Assembly (NCBI RefSeq): GCF_002811985.1
Contig: NZ_NPDU01000042.1
Location: 1-37,206, forward strand
DNA length: 37,206 nucleotides
DNA from: Leptospira adleri
GTDB lineage: Bacteria; Spirochaetota; Leptospiria; Leptospirales; Leptospiraceae
Direction: 5' to 3'
Under the pieces are notes generated by a model. It was not told the origin of the DNA and ran no database searches. It worked only from the letters and a program-made list of their open reading frames with translations. Made by a program: the position numbers and the translations under genes. Below are positions 11,729-19,354 of this stretch, piece by piece (the stretch's first letter is position 1; each line of letters opens with the position of its first letter).

Positions 11729-11751
11729 AAATAGAATCGGCAAACGATTTT

Positions 11752-12657
11752 TTAGACGATCGCCGCCTTTCTTTTGAAAAGGGGAGTTCTCCGGCTTTTG
11801 TATTTGCTGATTTCATCCCCGGTAACGCTGCTCATTACCAACTTTGCCATGGAGATATCGAGTGCGTGTCCGGCCTTCGAAGCGAGATAATGTCCGATGA
11901 TCGGACGTCCGGCGATGGATATATCGCCGAAAAGGTCCAAAATTTTGTGGCGGACGCATTCGTTTTCAAAACGGAGCTGCTGGTTTAAGTATCCGTCTTG
12001 GGTCAAGACGATTGCGTTGTCTAAGGATCCGCCCATCGCCAAACCTCTGGCTTGCAGGGCTTCTACATCCTTTAAAAACCCGAAGGTTCTCGCGGGAAGA
12101 ATTTCCTGTTTTATCTTTTCTCGGTCCAAAGAGATCGTAATACTTTGTCCTTTGAGAAGAGGGTGAGGGAAGTCGATCGTATAAGTTACTTTGAGTTCGT
12201 CGCTGGGAAGGAGAACCAAATATTTGTCTCCGTCTACGACCCAGAGCGGATTTTGCACATAGATCGGTTCTACGACTTCCGGATATTCTACGATTCCGAC
12301 TGATTCCAGGGCTTGTAAGAATGGAAGGGAAGAACCGTCCATGATCGGCACTTCAACTGCGTCGATTTCAAGAATGAGATCGGTCAGTCCTAAGGCATAA
12401 ACCGCTGCCAAAAGGTGCTCCACCGTTTGAATTCGATAGAGACCGTCTCCTAAGGTTGTCGCGTTGCTCGTATCCACAACGTTGCTCAGTTCCGCTGGAA
12501 TCGAGGCTTTTTCTTGCCCCTTGCGATATTCAAAAACGATTCCCGTGCCGGATGCGGCCGGATGGGCGACTAGATTCACTTCCTTTCCGGAATGAAGTCC
12601 GATTCCCTTGATTCTAACTGTATCCTGGATGGATTTTCTATATATGGTTTCTTTCAT
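11752..12657 (-). CDS. lpxC: UDP-3-O-acyl-N-acetylglucosamine deacetylase
   Basis: A 301-residue zinc amidase catalysing the committed step of lipid A synthesis, the deacetylation of UDP-3-O-acyl-GlcNAc. Zinc ligands and catalytic residues align with the known enzyme: GLHSG near 20-24, Glu80-His81 in QTVEHLLAA, His237 and Asp241 in RHKILDLFGD, and His264 in KAGH. The MDGSSLPF segment (106-113) is also conserved. Full length, ATG start, no convincing Shine-Dalgarno. Its presence agrees with an LPS-bearing spirochaete such as Leptospira (Borrelia and Treponema lack lipid A). ptsI follows on the same strand with a hairpin between them. Confidence 0.95.
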   Translation of the reverse strand: MKETIYRKSIQDTVRIKGIGLHSGKEVNLVAHPAASGTGIVFEYRKGQEKASIPAELSNVVDTSNATTLGDGLYRIQTVEHLLAAVYALGLTDLILEIDAVEVPIMDGSSLPFLQALESVGIVEYPEVVEPIYVQNPLWVVDGDKYLVLLPSDELKVTYTIDFPHPLLKGQSITISLDREKIKQEILPARTFGFLKDVEALQARGLAMGGSLDNAIVLTQDGYLNQQLRFENECVRHKILDLFGDISIAGRPIIGHYLASKAGHALDISMAKLVMSSVTGDEISKYKSRRTPLFKRKAAIV

Positions 12658-12955
12658 AGTTTGTGCATTTTCGATCTTTCCAGAGGTCCTTATTCAAAAG
12701 ACGGAATCGGGTGGATCGAAGTTCGCTTTTCGTATTGAAGAGGAGGATCGAATTATGATATTTCACGGTCTCGTCCCGGCCTCTTTCCCCTATAATAAGC
12801 AAGGTCTATGCCAAAGGGTGTATTAAAACCGGTTTTTTCAAGCCACTGAGGAGGTGTTTAGGGCAGGATGCGACATAATTTGAAATAAATTTCTGACAAA
12901 CCGTCTCTTTTTTGCAACAGTGTATCGGCCGGGACACAGGTTATTGTCCCATCGA
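12658..12955. other. Intergenic gap upstream of lpxC
   Basis: No gene is supported in these 298 bases. The gap holds a perfect 12-bp palindrome AAAACCGGTTTT (12825-12836), a TATAAT hexamer at 12791-12796 without a matching -35, and a GAGGAGG tract near 12848. The lpxC promoter should lie in the left part on the minus strand, but I cannot place it with confidence. Confidence 0.4.
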
Positions 12956-13624
12956 TCACCAGGGCAATTCTTCTCCGTTTTGATGAAAGAATTTACCGGA
13001 GCTTGCGAGATTTAGGGCTTCGATTCGTTCCGCTAATCCGACAACACTTTCTTCCGTTGAAATCCCTTGTCGTCCGGTCATTTCCGTCGCGACCATTCCG
13101 GGATGGAAGATTCCGACCGAGATTCCTTGAGAAGAAAGATCTCTTGCAAGACTGACCGCGATCGCGTTCAGTGCGGCTTTCGATGCGCGATATCCGTAGT
13201 AAGAACCCGAACTATTGTCCGCTATGGATCCCATTCTACTCGTTAAAAAAACCAACTTAGCGTTGGGTTTGAGAGACGGAAGAAGTGCATGAACTACTTT
13301 CAACGGTCCAAGCGCGTTGACTAAGAATTGGGTGATGATATTGTCCTCGTCGAGACTTTGCAGATTGTCCGGAATCAAAATTCCCGCATTGTTGATGAGG
13401 ATATCTATTTTTGTGTCCAAAATTTTCGAAGTCAATCCTTGGATCGAGTTCGAGTTGAGAACGTCGATTCCTTCAAAGATCTGCGTGGGTTTCAGACGAA
13501 CGAGCTCCGTGGAACTCTTTCTGCAAAGAGCAAACACCTGATCTCCTTTCGAGAGAAAGTGTTTTGTAAGTTCCAATCCGATTCCGCGGTTTGTTCCGGT
13601 GATGAATACGTTTCTTTGTGTCAT
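12956..13624 (-). CDS. Short-chain dehydrogenase/reductase (SDR)
   Basis: A 222-residue classical SDR oxidoreductase. Cofactor motif TGTNRGIG (9-16), NNAG (78-81), a catalytic serine region LVFLTSRMGS (124-133) and the YxxxK pair Tyr145/Lys149 (YRASK) are all present, followed by the PG segment (FHPGM). Such cytoplasmic enzymes use NAD(P)H on small carbonyl substrates. The sequence resembles the C-factor/CsgA-like carbonyl reductase subgroup, but the substrate is unknown. ATG start at 13624. It stands alone, divergent from the AIM24 cluster, with 87 bp between the starts. Confidence 0.9.
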   Translation of the reverse strand: MTQRNVFITGTNRGIGLELTKHFLSKGDQVFALCRKSSTELVRLKPTQIFEGIDVLNSNSIQGLTSKILDTKIDILINNAGILIPDNLQSLDEDNIITQFLVNALGPLKVVHALLPSLKPNAKLVFLTSRMGSIADNSSGSYYGYRASKAALNAIAVSLARDLSSQGISVGIFHPGMVATEMTGRQGISTEESVVGLAERIEALNLASSGKFFHQNGEELPW

Positions 13625-13711
13625 AGTGTTACTCCAATGTAATTCTTAGGATCGCTTCTGAAAACACTTTTCGATTGACGTTTGGGTCAATTTATTTACA
13701 TTGCTGCTTCT

Positions 13712-14377
13712 ATGAATTACGAGATCATCCACAAACCTTCGTATTCTTTTTTAAAAGTAAAATTGTCACCCGGTGAAACCATCAAAGCCGAAGCGGGCGC
13801 GATGGTCTACATGACCCCCGGGATCGACGTTGAAACCAAAATGGGTAGCGGATTTCTTTCCGCACTTTCCCGGCGATTTTTCGGAGGAGAATCCTTTTTC
13901 TTCAACGTCTTCAAGGCTCCTTCCGCCGGCGCGGAGATCGGCTTTGCGCCCGAACTTCCGGGAGACGTAGTCGGAATCGATCTCACGGACAACGGTCTTC
14001 TCGTGGAAGCGGGCGCGTATCTCGCTTCGGACGAAACGATCACGATGAAACCTAGGTTCGGCGGACTACGTTCTTTTCTCGGCGGAGAGGGAGTTTTTCT
14101 TTTGGATGTGACCGGCAACGGAAAACTCTTTCTGAATTCTTACGGAGCCATTCTTCCGATCGAAGTAAAAGGCGCTTATACGATCGATACGGGTCACGTT
14201 GTCGCTTTTGATAAAACTCTTCAGTATAAAATCGGAAAAGCCGGAGGAAGTTGGAAATCCACCCTTTTCGGCGGCGAAGGTTTGGTTATGGAGTTTACCG
14301 GTCACGGTAAAATTTTGATTCAGACTCGGGTTCCATCGGGATTCTTATCCTGGCTGACGGGGCTGCTTCCTCAATAA
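13712..14377 (+). CDS. AIM24-family (TIGR00266-like) protein, copy 1
   Basis: A 221-residue, beta-rich protein of the AIM24/TIGR00266 family, known mainly as conserved proteins of unknown molecular role (yeast AIM24 affects mitochondrial inner-membrane organisation). Seen: the opening NYEIIHKPSYSFLKVKL, the GETIKAEAGAMVYM segment, GGESFFFNVF, LPGDVVGIDL, the central GxGVFLLDVTGNGKLFLNSYG and DTGHVVAFD, then the closing GGEGLVMEFTGHGKILIQTR. The start is placed at ATG 13712 because the two paralogues begin with the same pattern (M-N/K-x-EIL). A TTG at 13682 would add ten residues with no match. First of three tandem copies, 15 bp before the next. Confidence 0.88.
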   Translation: MNYEIIHKPSYSFLKVKLSPGETIKAEAGAMVYMTPGIDVETKMGSGFLSALSRRFFGGESFFFNVFKAPSAGAEIGFAPELPGDVVGIDLTDNGLLVEAGAYLASDETITMKPRFGGLRSFLGGEGVFLLDVTGNGKLFLNSYGAILPIEVKGAYTIDTGHVVAFDKTLQYKIGKAGGSWKSTLFGGEGLVMEFTGHGKILIQTRVPSGFLSWLTGLLPQ

Positions 14378-14392
14378 GGAAAAGGTAATATT

Positions 14393-15067
14393 ATGAATAT
14401 TGAAATTCTTAGCAAACCGTCTTATAGTTTCGCAAAGGTGACTTTGAACGGCGGAGAATCCATTAAAGCCGAATCGGGTTCCATGATGTCGATGAGCAAT
14501 GGGATCACGATTCAAACTCACAAAGCGCAACAGGGCGGATTCTTAAAAAGTTTGAAGGCCGCGTTCCTCGGCGGCGAATCCTTTTGGATGAACACGTTCA
14601 CGGCTTCTTCCGGAAACGGAGAAGTTTTACTCGCGCCGACTCTTCCGGGCGACGTGGATAAGATCGATCTGGCGGGCACTGTTTACGTTCAATCGAGTTC
14701 CTTTCTCGCATCTTCGCCAAACATAGAAATGGATACGAAGTTCCAAGGTTTGAAAGGATTTATCAGCGGTGAATCCCTATTCTTCTTAAAACTTTCGGGA
14801 AACGGACCTCTTCTCATTTCCAGTTACGGCGGAATCGACGTGCTACAGGTAGACGGAGAAATGATCGTGGATACCGGTCATATCGTGGCTTTTGAAGAAG
14901 GACTCAACTACGAGATGACCAAGTTCGGCGGTTGGAAGTCTTTCTTTTTAGGCGGAGAAGGTTTTGTCGCGCGTTTTAAAGGAAGGGGTAGAGTTTGGAT
15001 TCAATCCAGAAACGTTCCGTCCCTGGGAAGTTGGTTCAGAAATCAACTGCCTCCGATCAAAAGATAA
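14393..15067 (+). CDS. AIM24-family protein, copy 2
   Basis: A 224-residue paralogue of its neighbours sharing NIEILSKPSYSFAKVTL, GESIKAESGSMMSM, GGESFWMNTF, LPGDVDKIDL, LKLSGNGPLLISSYGG, DTGHIVAFEEG and GGEGFVARFKGRGRVWIQSRN. No signal peptide or helix. A purine-rich AAGGAAAAGG upstream supports ATG 14393. The spacing to both neighbours is under 20 bp, so the three genes are one transcript. The paralogues differ clearly along their length, so the duplication is old. They probably form one hetero-oligomer or act on related membrane targets, which is inference. Confidence 0.9.
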   Translation: MNIEILSKPSYSFAKVTLNGGESIKAESGSMMSMSNGITIQTHKAQQGGFLKSLKAAFLGGESFWMNTFTASSGNGEVLLAPTLPGDVDKIDLAGTVYVQSSSFLASSPNIEMDTKFQGLKGFISGESLFFLKLSGNGPLLISSYGGIDVLQVDGEMIVDTGHIVAFEEGLNYEMTKFGGWKSFFLGGEGFVARFKGRGRVWIQSRNVPSLGSWFRNQLPPIKR

Positions 15068-15079
15068 GGAGAATGAATC

Positions 15080-15763
15080 GTGAAACATGAAATATTACTA
15101 AAACCTGATTTTCCAATCGTACAAGTGGAACTAGAAAACGGAGAAACGATTCGAGCCGAATCCGGAGCGATGGTCGCGATGAGTCCCACCGTAAAGATGA
15201 CCACAAAAGCGGAAGGCGGAATCTGGGCTTCCGCCAAACGCGCGTTACTCAGCGGCGAATCCTTTTTTCAAAACACGTTTAAGTCGGAAGGCGGGACCGG
15301 AACTCTTTTTCTTACGAGTCAGACTCAAGGCGATATCGAATACCGCAAAATGAAAGGCGAAGAATTGATACTCAGTCGAGGCGCTTACGTGGCGGGCTCC
15401 GAGTCTTTGGCCATCGACAGCAAATGGGGAGGATTCAAAGGTTTTTTTTCCGGAGAAGGACTTTTCTTTTTGAAGGTGAGCGGAGCGGGAGATCTATTCT
15501 TTTCGAGCTTTGGTGCGATTCATACGATCGAAGTAAACGGTCAATATACGGTGGACACGGGTCATATCGTCGGCTTTGAAGGAACTTTGAACTATACGAT
15601 CCAAAAGGTCGGCGGTCTCAAGTCCTTGTTTTTGAGCGGAGAAGGTTTGGTCGCCGTGTTTTCCGGAACGGGGAAACTCTATATCCAATCCAGAAATCAA
15701 AACGCATTCGCCGGCTGGGCCAACCAATGGAGAAGGGTTGAAAAATCCTCTTCTTCCGGTTAA
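15080..15763 (+). CDS. AIM24-family protein, copy 3
   Basis: A 227-residue third paralogue: KHEILLKPDFPIVQVEL, GETIRAESGAMVAM, SGESFFQNTF, a divergent central part (TQGDIEYRKMKG in place of LPGDV), LFFLKVSGAGDLFFSSFG, DTGHIVGFEG, LSGEGLVAVFSGTGKLYIQSRN. The start is GTG at 15080 behind AAGGAG at 15066-15071, a good ribosome binding site that overlaps the end of copy 2. The C-terminus ends in a short basic/serine tail (RRVEKSSSSG) absent from the other two. An inverted repeat follows immediately downstream. Confidence 0.9.
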   Translation: MKHEILLKPDFPIVQVELENGETIRAESGAMVAMSPTVKMTTKAEGGIWASAKRALLSGESFFQNTFKSEGGTGTLFLTSQTQGDIEYRKMKGEELILSRGAYVAGSESLAIDSKWGGFKGFFSGEGLFFLKVSGAGDLFFSSFGAIHTIEVNGQYTVDTGHIVGFEGTLNYTIQKVGGLKSLFLSGEGLVAVFSGTGKLYIQSRNQNAFAGWANQWRRVEKSSSSG

Positions 15764-15770
15764 ATTATAA

Positions 15771-15819
15771 AAATCAATCTAAGGATCCCGGTCATTGGAC
15801 GGGGAACTTAGATTGATTT
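15771..15819 (+). terminator. Long imperfect hairpin after the AIM24 cluster
   Basis: Perfect 13-bp arms AAATCAATCTAAG / CTTAGATTGATTT enclose a 23-nt centre that itself pairs partly (TCCC-G-GTC against GAC-G-GGGA). It begins 7 bp after the copy 3 stop, as a terminator would, though no T-run longer than three follows the right arm. It could be a Rho-independent terminator of unusual form or a small palindromic element. Confidence 0.55.
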
Positions 15820-16333
15820 CTGCCCTTTCTCTTTCCATTCTAAATATCCAAATTCCAATCGACTTTCAATTTGCCTTTTGAAGTTTTGCCTGCGAAAAAA
15901 TAAGAACTAATATATTCAAAAAAATGAATCTATTTTTACGATAAGCGGCTGTGCGCCGACGATATTCTAATTCTCCAAACCACAATTTCGCGTTCGAATT
16001 ATAGAAACAGGAGTTGAATCCGCGTAAAGTCGCTTATCAAATCGATCGTTTGCCGATCTGCTTTAATAGAACCCGTCAAATCGGAGTTTCGGTATTGCCG
16101 GGCTTTTGTGGAACTCGTTTGATTTTTGAAAAGGTGATGCCTGATTCAAAAGCAAAACGTACTTTTACAAAGCAATTCTAAAATTACTTCTCATTTCTTA
16201 AGTATCGCCGAACAAGTATATTCAAAAAGCAGAATGGACTCGAGCCGTAAAAAAAATATCGATGGATTCAGTTCCGGCTTGGAAAAATGAAAGCGCCGTA
16301 TGAAATCGGATCAATCGATTTAGGAGTAGGACC
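15820..16333. other. Intergenic region of about 510 bp
   Basis: No gene is supported. It is more AT-rich than its neighbours and contains GATAAGCG (15940-15947) and its inverted copy CGCTTATC (16031-16038), a short ATTCA/TGAAT dyad at 15914-15929, and the ribosome binding site TAGGAGTAGGA for the next gene at its right end. It must hold that gene's promoter. Confidence 0.4.
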
Positions 16334-16642
16334 ATGAAGAAAATCATAGCGCTCGCGCTTTTTCTTTCCGTATTTTCCACCGGAATTTTTGCCATTTCGG
16401 AAATGGAAACGCTGTTGATAAAGGAAGCGACGAACCCGGAATTAAAAAAGATCGCCAAAGACTATCTGCTGAAAAAAGCGAAGGACCACAAGGATCTGGC
16501 CGAGAAATACAAATCTCTCGCCACACGAAGCCAAGGCGGTAAGGCAGCTTCTTCGAATGAAGAACACAAAAAGTACAAAAAATTAGAAGAACATTGTATT
16601 CAAGAGGCGACCGAATACGAAAAAGAGGCGGGCAAACTCTAA
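16334..16642 (+). CDS. Small exported helical protein
   Basis: A 102-residue protein with a clean signal peptide (MKK, then an ALALFLSVFSTGIFA core, cleavage near residue 20) and no lipobox. The mature part of about 82 residues is almost entirely charged, predicted helical sequence (KKIAKDYLLKKAKDHKDLAEKYKSLA and KKYKKLEEHCIQEATEYEKEAG), with a single cysteine. This resembles small periplasmic four-helix or coiled-coil proteins. No named family is recognised. TAGGAGTAGGACC precedes the ATG and a strong terminator follows, so it is a single-gene transcript, often a sign of good expression. Confidence 0.8.
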   Translation: MKKIIALALFLSVFSTGIFAISEMETLLIKEATNPELKKIAKDYLLKKAKDHKDLAEKYKSLATRSQGGKAASSNEEHKKYKKLEEHCIQEATEYEKEAGKL

Positions 16643-16649
16643 ACTTTTT

Positions 16650-16687
16650 AAAACCTCCCTCGTATTTTTATAAGGGAGGTTTTTTTA
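16650..16687 (+). terminator. Rho-independent terminator, probably bidirectional
   Basis: Stem AACCTCCCT / AGGGAGGTT with a 12-nt AT-rich loop, followed by seven T in all and preceded by AAA. It ends the small exported gene. Read on the other strand it has TTTT after the stem and may also serve yceI. Confidence 0.9.
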
Positions 16688-16744
16688 GAAACAGGTTTTA
16701 TTCATTGAAATTCTATCGAATAAAACGCGGAATCCATTTAAGTT

Positions 16745-17332
16745 TTATTCCGCTACTGCCTCGCCTTCGATCTTAATCGAAACTTCTTCACCGACCAAAA
16801 CTCCGCCGGTTTCCAAAGCCTTGTTCCAAGTGAGACCGAAATCCTTGCGATTGATTTTTGTTTCAGCCTCGAACGCAAAGTGAACGGTTCCCCACGGATC
16901 TTTAGCGGAACCGTTGAAAGTAACGTTCAATACGACCGGCTTCGTCACACCTTTGATCGTAAGCTCGCCCGCGATTTTAGAAACGGATCCTTTTTTTACT
17001 GTGGCCTTTGCGGATTTAAAAGTGAGAGTAGGAGTTCCTTCCGCGTCGAAGAAATCCTTGGACTTCAAATGACCGTCGCGTTTTTCATCGTTAGTGAAGA
17101 TGGACGCGCTTTGGATCGTAACATCCAGAGCGGAAAGGGCCCCCGATTTTTCGTCAAAGCTAAACTTCCCTTGGAATTCTTTAAAAGAACCCGAAACGTT
17201 GTTTAAGCCGAGGTGTTTGATTTTAAAACCTACGGAAGTGTGAGCCGGATCCAATTTAAAATTGCCGGCCTCAAGACCTGTCAGTGATAACAGGATTACA
17301 AAGAACGCGAAAGAAATTCTTTTCAAGTTCAT
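16745..17332 (-). CDS. YceI-family periplasmic protein
   Basis: A 195-residue member of the YceI family, a secreted lipocalin-like beta-barrel that binds polyisoprenoid or other amphiphilic ligands. After a signal peptide (MNLKRISFAFFVILLSLTGLEAG, cleavage near 22) comes the family opening FKLDPAHTSVGFKIKHLGL, then SGSFKEFQGKFSFDE, DGHLKSKDFFDAEGTPTLTFKS and the closing GKDFGLTW-like segment (RKDFGLTWNKALETGGVLVGEEV). The length is standard. AAGGAG upstream supports the start at 17332. There is no cytochrome b561 partner gene beside it. Confidence 0.93.
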   Translation of the reverse strand: MNLKRISFAFFVILLSLTGLEAGNFKLDPAHTSVGFKIKHLGLNNVSGSFKEFQGKFSFDEKSGALSALDVTIQSASIFTNDEKRDGHLKSKDFFDAEGTPTLTFKSAKATVKKGSVSKIAGELTIKGVTKPVVLNVTFNGSAKDPWGTVHFAFEAETKINRKDFGLTWNKALETGGVLVGEEVSIKIEGEAVAE

Positions 17333-17654
17333 TCAAATGCTCCTTACCCGATGTTCGGATGAATTAGGACTAGAAGAATTTCCTCTCATAAAAATTTCAA
17401 TATATTTTCTAAAAATTCCATATAACAGAATAAAGAACAAGATTTTGGTCAAAATGAATCGTTTCATCTTCACTTTTAGGTCAAAAGCTAAGTTGAGTGG
17501 AAGTTAAATGCGACTTCTGTTTCCAAGGTAAAAACGACTCTGAACCCGGACATTCTTCTATGTTTCGTTCTCGGGTTTTGGATTTGTATGCTCCGTCCGA
17601 AAAATACGAATCGATTTCCTAAGTTCCATCGGTTGTGGATCTAAGGAAAGAAGA
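17333..17654. other. Divergent intergenic region, yceI and unknown gene
   Basis: A stretch of 322 bases with no supported gene. AT-rich near 17395-17450, where promoters for yceI (minus) and the following plus-strand gene are expected. I see no convincing -35/-10 pair and no riboswitch-like fold. Confidence 0.35.
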
Positions 17655-18476
17655 TTGGGTTATCATACGCAAAATATCATTACCTCCTTCGAGTCTGAAA
17701 CGGATAAAGATATCATCGCCGAGATGAAAGCGTTTTTCCCGCTTGCCAAGGTGAAAGAATTTCATTCGGACTTTCACGGTATCGTCGCTCAAGTGGAAAG
17801 AGACGAGTTGATGAGAGAATGCGCCGTCGAGGATGTGCAAGATCTTGAAGAGGAACTGGCTCTTATCGATGAGAGGACGATCGAATTTACGAAACATTTT
17901 CCGAAGAAAATTTTCGTTTATATCGAAGTAGATTGTTTCGGGGGAATTTGTCATTACGACGGTTTCAGCGTAAAGGATGGAATTAAAATTCTTACTCAAG
18001 AATCTACCGAGAGCGGACATATACCTCTCTTAAAAAGTATTTTTCCAACGTATGAAAGAATTTATTTCGAACCTTTTATCAGGGATTTTTTTATCCAAAA
18101 GGGAAGAATCGAAGGAGTCATCCAGGACTTTTCTCTCGGCGGACTTTTTATCGGATTCAATTCGGAATATACGGATACTTCCTTGTATAGAATCGACGCG
18201 GGTTCCAATTATCTTTTTTTTGAAAGAATGGAAGAATATTATTTTCTCTTCGAATCGAAAGAAAAATCGGATGATATAAAAGTTTCAGGGGTCATCTATA
18301 ACGACGATAAGGAAATCCTACGGGAGATCGAAGATCATATCCTCGAAACATTCTTCATTATGACGCACACGATCGCGATTTATATGGACGGGGTTTTGGA
18401 GCCGAAACGATTTGAAAATAAAGTAGAATCTCGTATTAAAAAACGAAAATCCTTTTGGCGAAGATGGATCGACTGA
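17655..18476 (+). CDS. Hypothetical cytoplasmic protein
   Basis: A 273-residue protein starting at TTG 17655 with AAGGAAAG about 5 bp upstream, which decides the start. No signal peptide or membrane segment. It is acidic in the middle (EVDCFGGICHYDGF) and very basic at the C-terminus (RIKKRKSFWRRW). The segment VIQDFSLGGLFIGF resembles a compact alpha/beta core, but I recognise no family. It lies between yceI (divergent) and the tetR gene (convergent), so it is probably a single-gene unit. Confidence 0.65.
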   Translation: MGYHTQNIITSFESETDKDIIAEMKAFFPLAKVKEFHSDFHGIVAQVERDELMRECAVEDVQDLEEELALIDERTIEFTKHFPKKIFVYIEVDCFGGICHYDGFSVKDGIKILTQESTESGHIPLLKSIFPTYERIYFEPFIRDFFIQKGRIEGVIQDFSLGGLFIGFNSEYTDTSLYRIDAGSNYLFFERMEEYYFLFESKEKSDDIKVSGVIYNDDKEILREIEDHILETFFIMTHTIAIYMDGVLEPKRFENKVESRIKKRKSFWRRWID

Positions 18477-18595
18477 AGTAAGAAGCAACTTCCGCATCTT
18501 TTTTTTTCGTAATCTGAATCGGAAATATCAACTAGACGCGCGGTCTTTATTGTTTTGTTCCGGGTCACATCGAGAAAATTCCACGACTTCGCTTC

Positions 18596-19219
18596 CTATT
18601 TTCGTAACAGATAAGAACTGATCATCGAGGCGGTTTCGCGAAGAATCGTCTCCGGGTCGACGTCAAAGCCGTGTAAAACCATATAACTTACGATATCGTC
18701 CATCGCTCTTTGTGCGATCAAAAGACGAGTCGGTTCGGAACGCAATTCCAGTGTTCCACCGAAGTGAAGGAGTAATTTGGAGGCTTCTTTCCGAATTCTT
18801 TCGCGTTCTATTTTTTTTACAGCCGCCGCTATATTTTCATCGGTTAGAGAAAGAATAGCGAGTTCCCGATGCAGCTTCGGATTTTTCAAAGCGGATTTTT
18901 TCATTCGGACAAGGATTTCATAAAGAATGACCCCGAGATCGGATTCTCCTTTCAGAGTGTCGATCGTGTCGGCTGCAAGATTTCCGTAAAATTCTTCGCT
19001 GTATTTCCTTATGATTTCCAAGGCGATATCGTTTTTATCGCGGTAATACGAGTAAAAGGTTCCGATCGAAACGCCGGCGGCGTCTACTATATCCCGAATC
19101 CCGGTTTCTGAATATCCTCTTTGTTTTACGAGTTTGTAGGCGGCTTCGATGATTTTTTCCTTCGTTTCAATCGAACGGCTTTGGATCGGGCTTCGAACTT
19201 TCTTTTTTTTGGGACTCAT
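18596..19219 (-). CDS. TetR/AcrR-family transcriptional repressor
   Basis: A 207-residue TetR-family regulator. The N-terminal helix-turn-helix is clear: IIEAAYKLVKQRGYSETGIRDIVDAAGVSIGTFYSYYRDKNDI, in about residues 23-64 of the protein. The larger C-terminal part is helical, as expected for ligand binding and dimerisation. The start is placed at ATG 19219. A TTG at 19273 would add 18 residues, but that codon lies inside a palindromic operator. The gene is divergent from an alpha/beta hydrolase, and matching palindromes in between suggest it represses itself and the hydrolase and is released by a ligand related to the hydrolase substrate. Confidence 0.92.
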   Translation of the reverse strand: MSPKKKKVRSPIQSRSIETKEKIIEAAYKLVKQRGYSETGIRDIVDAAGVSIGTFYSYYRDKNDIALEIIRKYSEEFYGNLAADTIDTLKGESDLGVILYEILVRMKKSALKNPKLHRELAILSLTDENIAAAVKKIERERIRKEASKLLLHFGGTLELRSEPTRLLIAQRAMDDIVSYMVLHGFDVDPETILRETASMISSYLLRK

Positions 19220-19266
19220 CGATTTCTTCGTACGTCCGGGGAATTTTTTTCCAGATTCTAAGAATG

Positions 19267-19279
19267 TGAACAAAGTTCA
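19267..19279. promoter_or_regulatory. TetR-type operator O1
   Basis: TGAAC-AAA-GTTCA is a perfect dyad in the tetR-hydrolase divergent gap. It has the same TGAAC/GTTCA half-sites and 3-nt spacer as O2, 47 bp away, and lies just upstream of the tetR ATG. Confidence 0.65.
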
Positions 19280-19297
19280 AATTTTTTATTTGCGTCG

Positions 19298-19311
19298 AAT
19301 TTCGCGAAATT
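19298..19311. promoter_or_regulatory. Central palindrome between the two operators
   Basis: AATTTCGCGAAATT is a perfect 14-bp palindrome lying between O1 and O2. Its sequence differs from both, so it may bind another factor or be part of the promoter spacer. Confidence 0.4.
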
Positions 19312-19313
19312 TA

Positions 19314-19334
19314 AATATGAACAATGTTCATATT
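19314..19334. promoter_or_regulatory. TetR-type operator O2 overlapping the hydrolase promoter
   Basis: Ten-base arms AATATGAACA and TGTTCATATT around a single A form a perfect 21-bp dyad. The core TGAAC-AAT-GTTCA matches O1. A weak promoter (TTGCGT at 19290, TAAATA at 19312, 16-bp spacer) would overlap it, as expected for repression by occlusion. The hydrolase start is 20 bp downstream. Confidence 0.72.
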
Positions 19335-19354
19335 TTGGAACAGGAGGTGAATTT

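Noticed and set aside
11604..11816. 70-codon minus frame overlapping the end of lpxC and abutting ptsI
   Set aside because: It runs out of frame through the lpxC C-terminus, which is clearly coding, and has no protein-like features.
12843..12880. GCCACTG followed by GAGGAGG as a cobalamin riboswitch fragment
   Set aside because: The other conserved B12-box elements are missing, and no vitamin B12 gene lies downstream.
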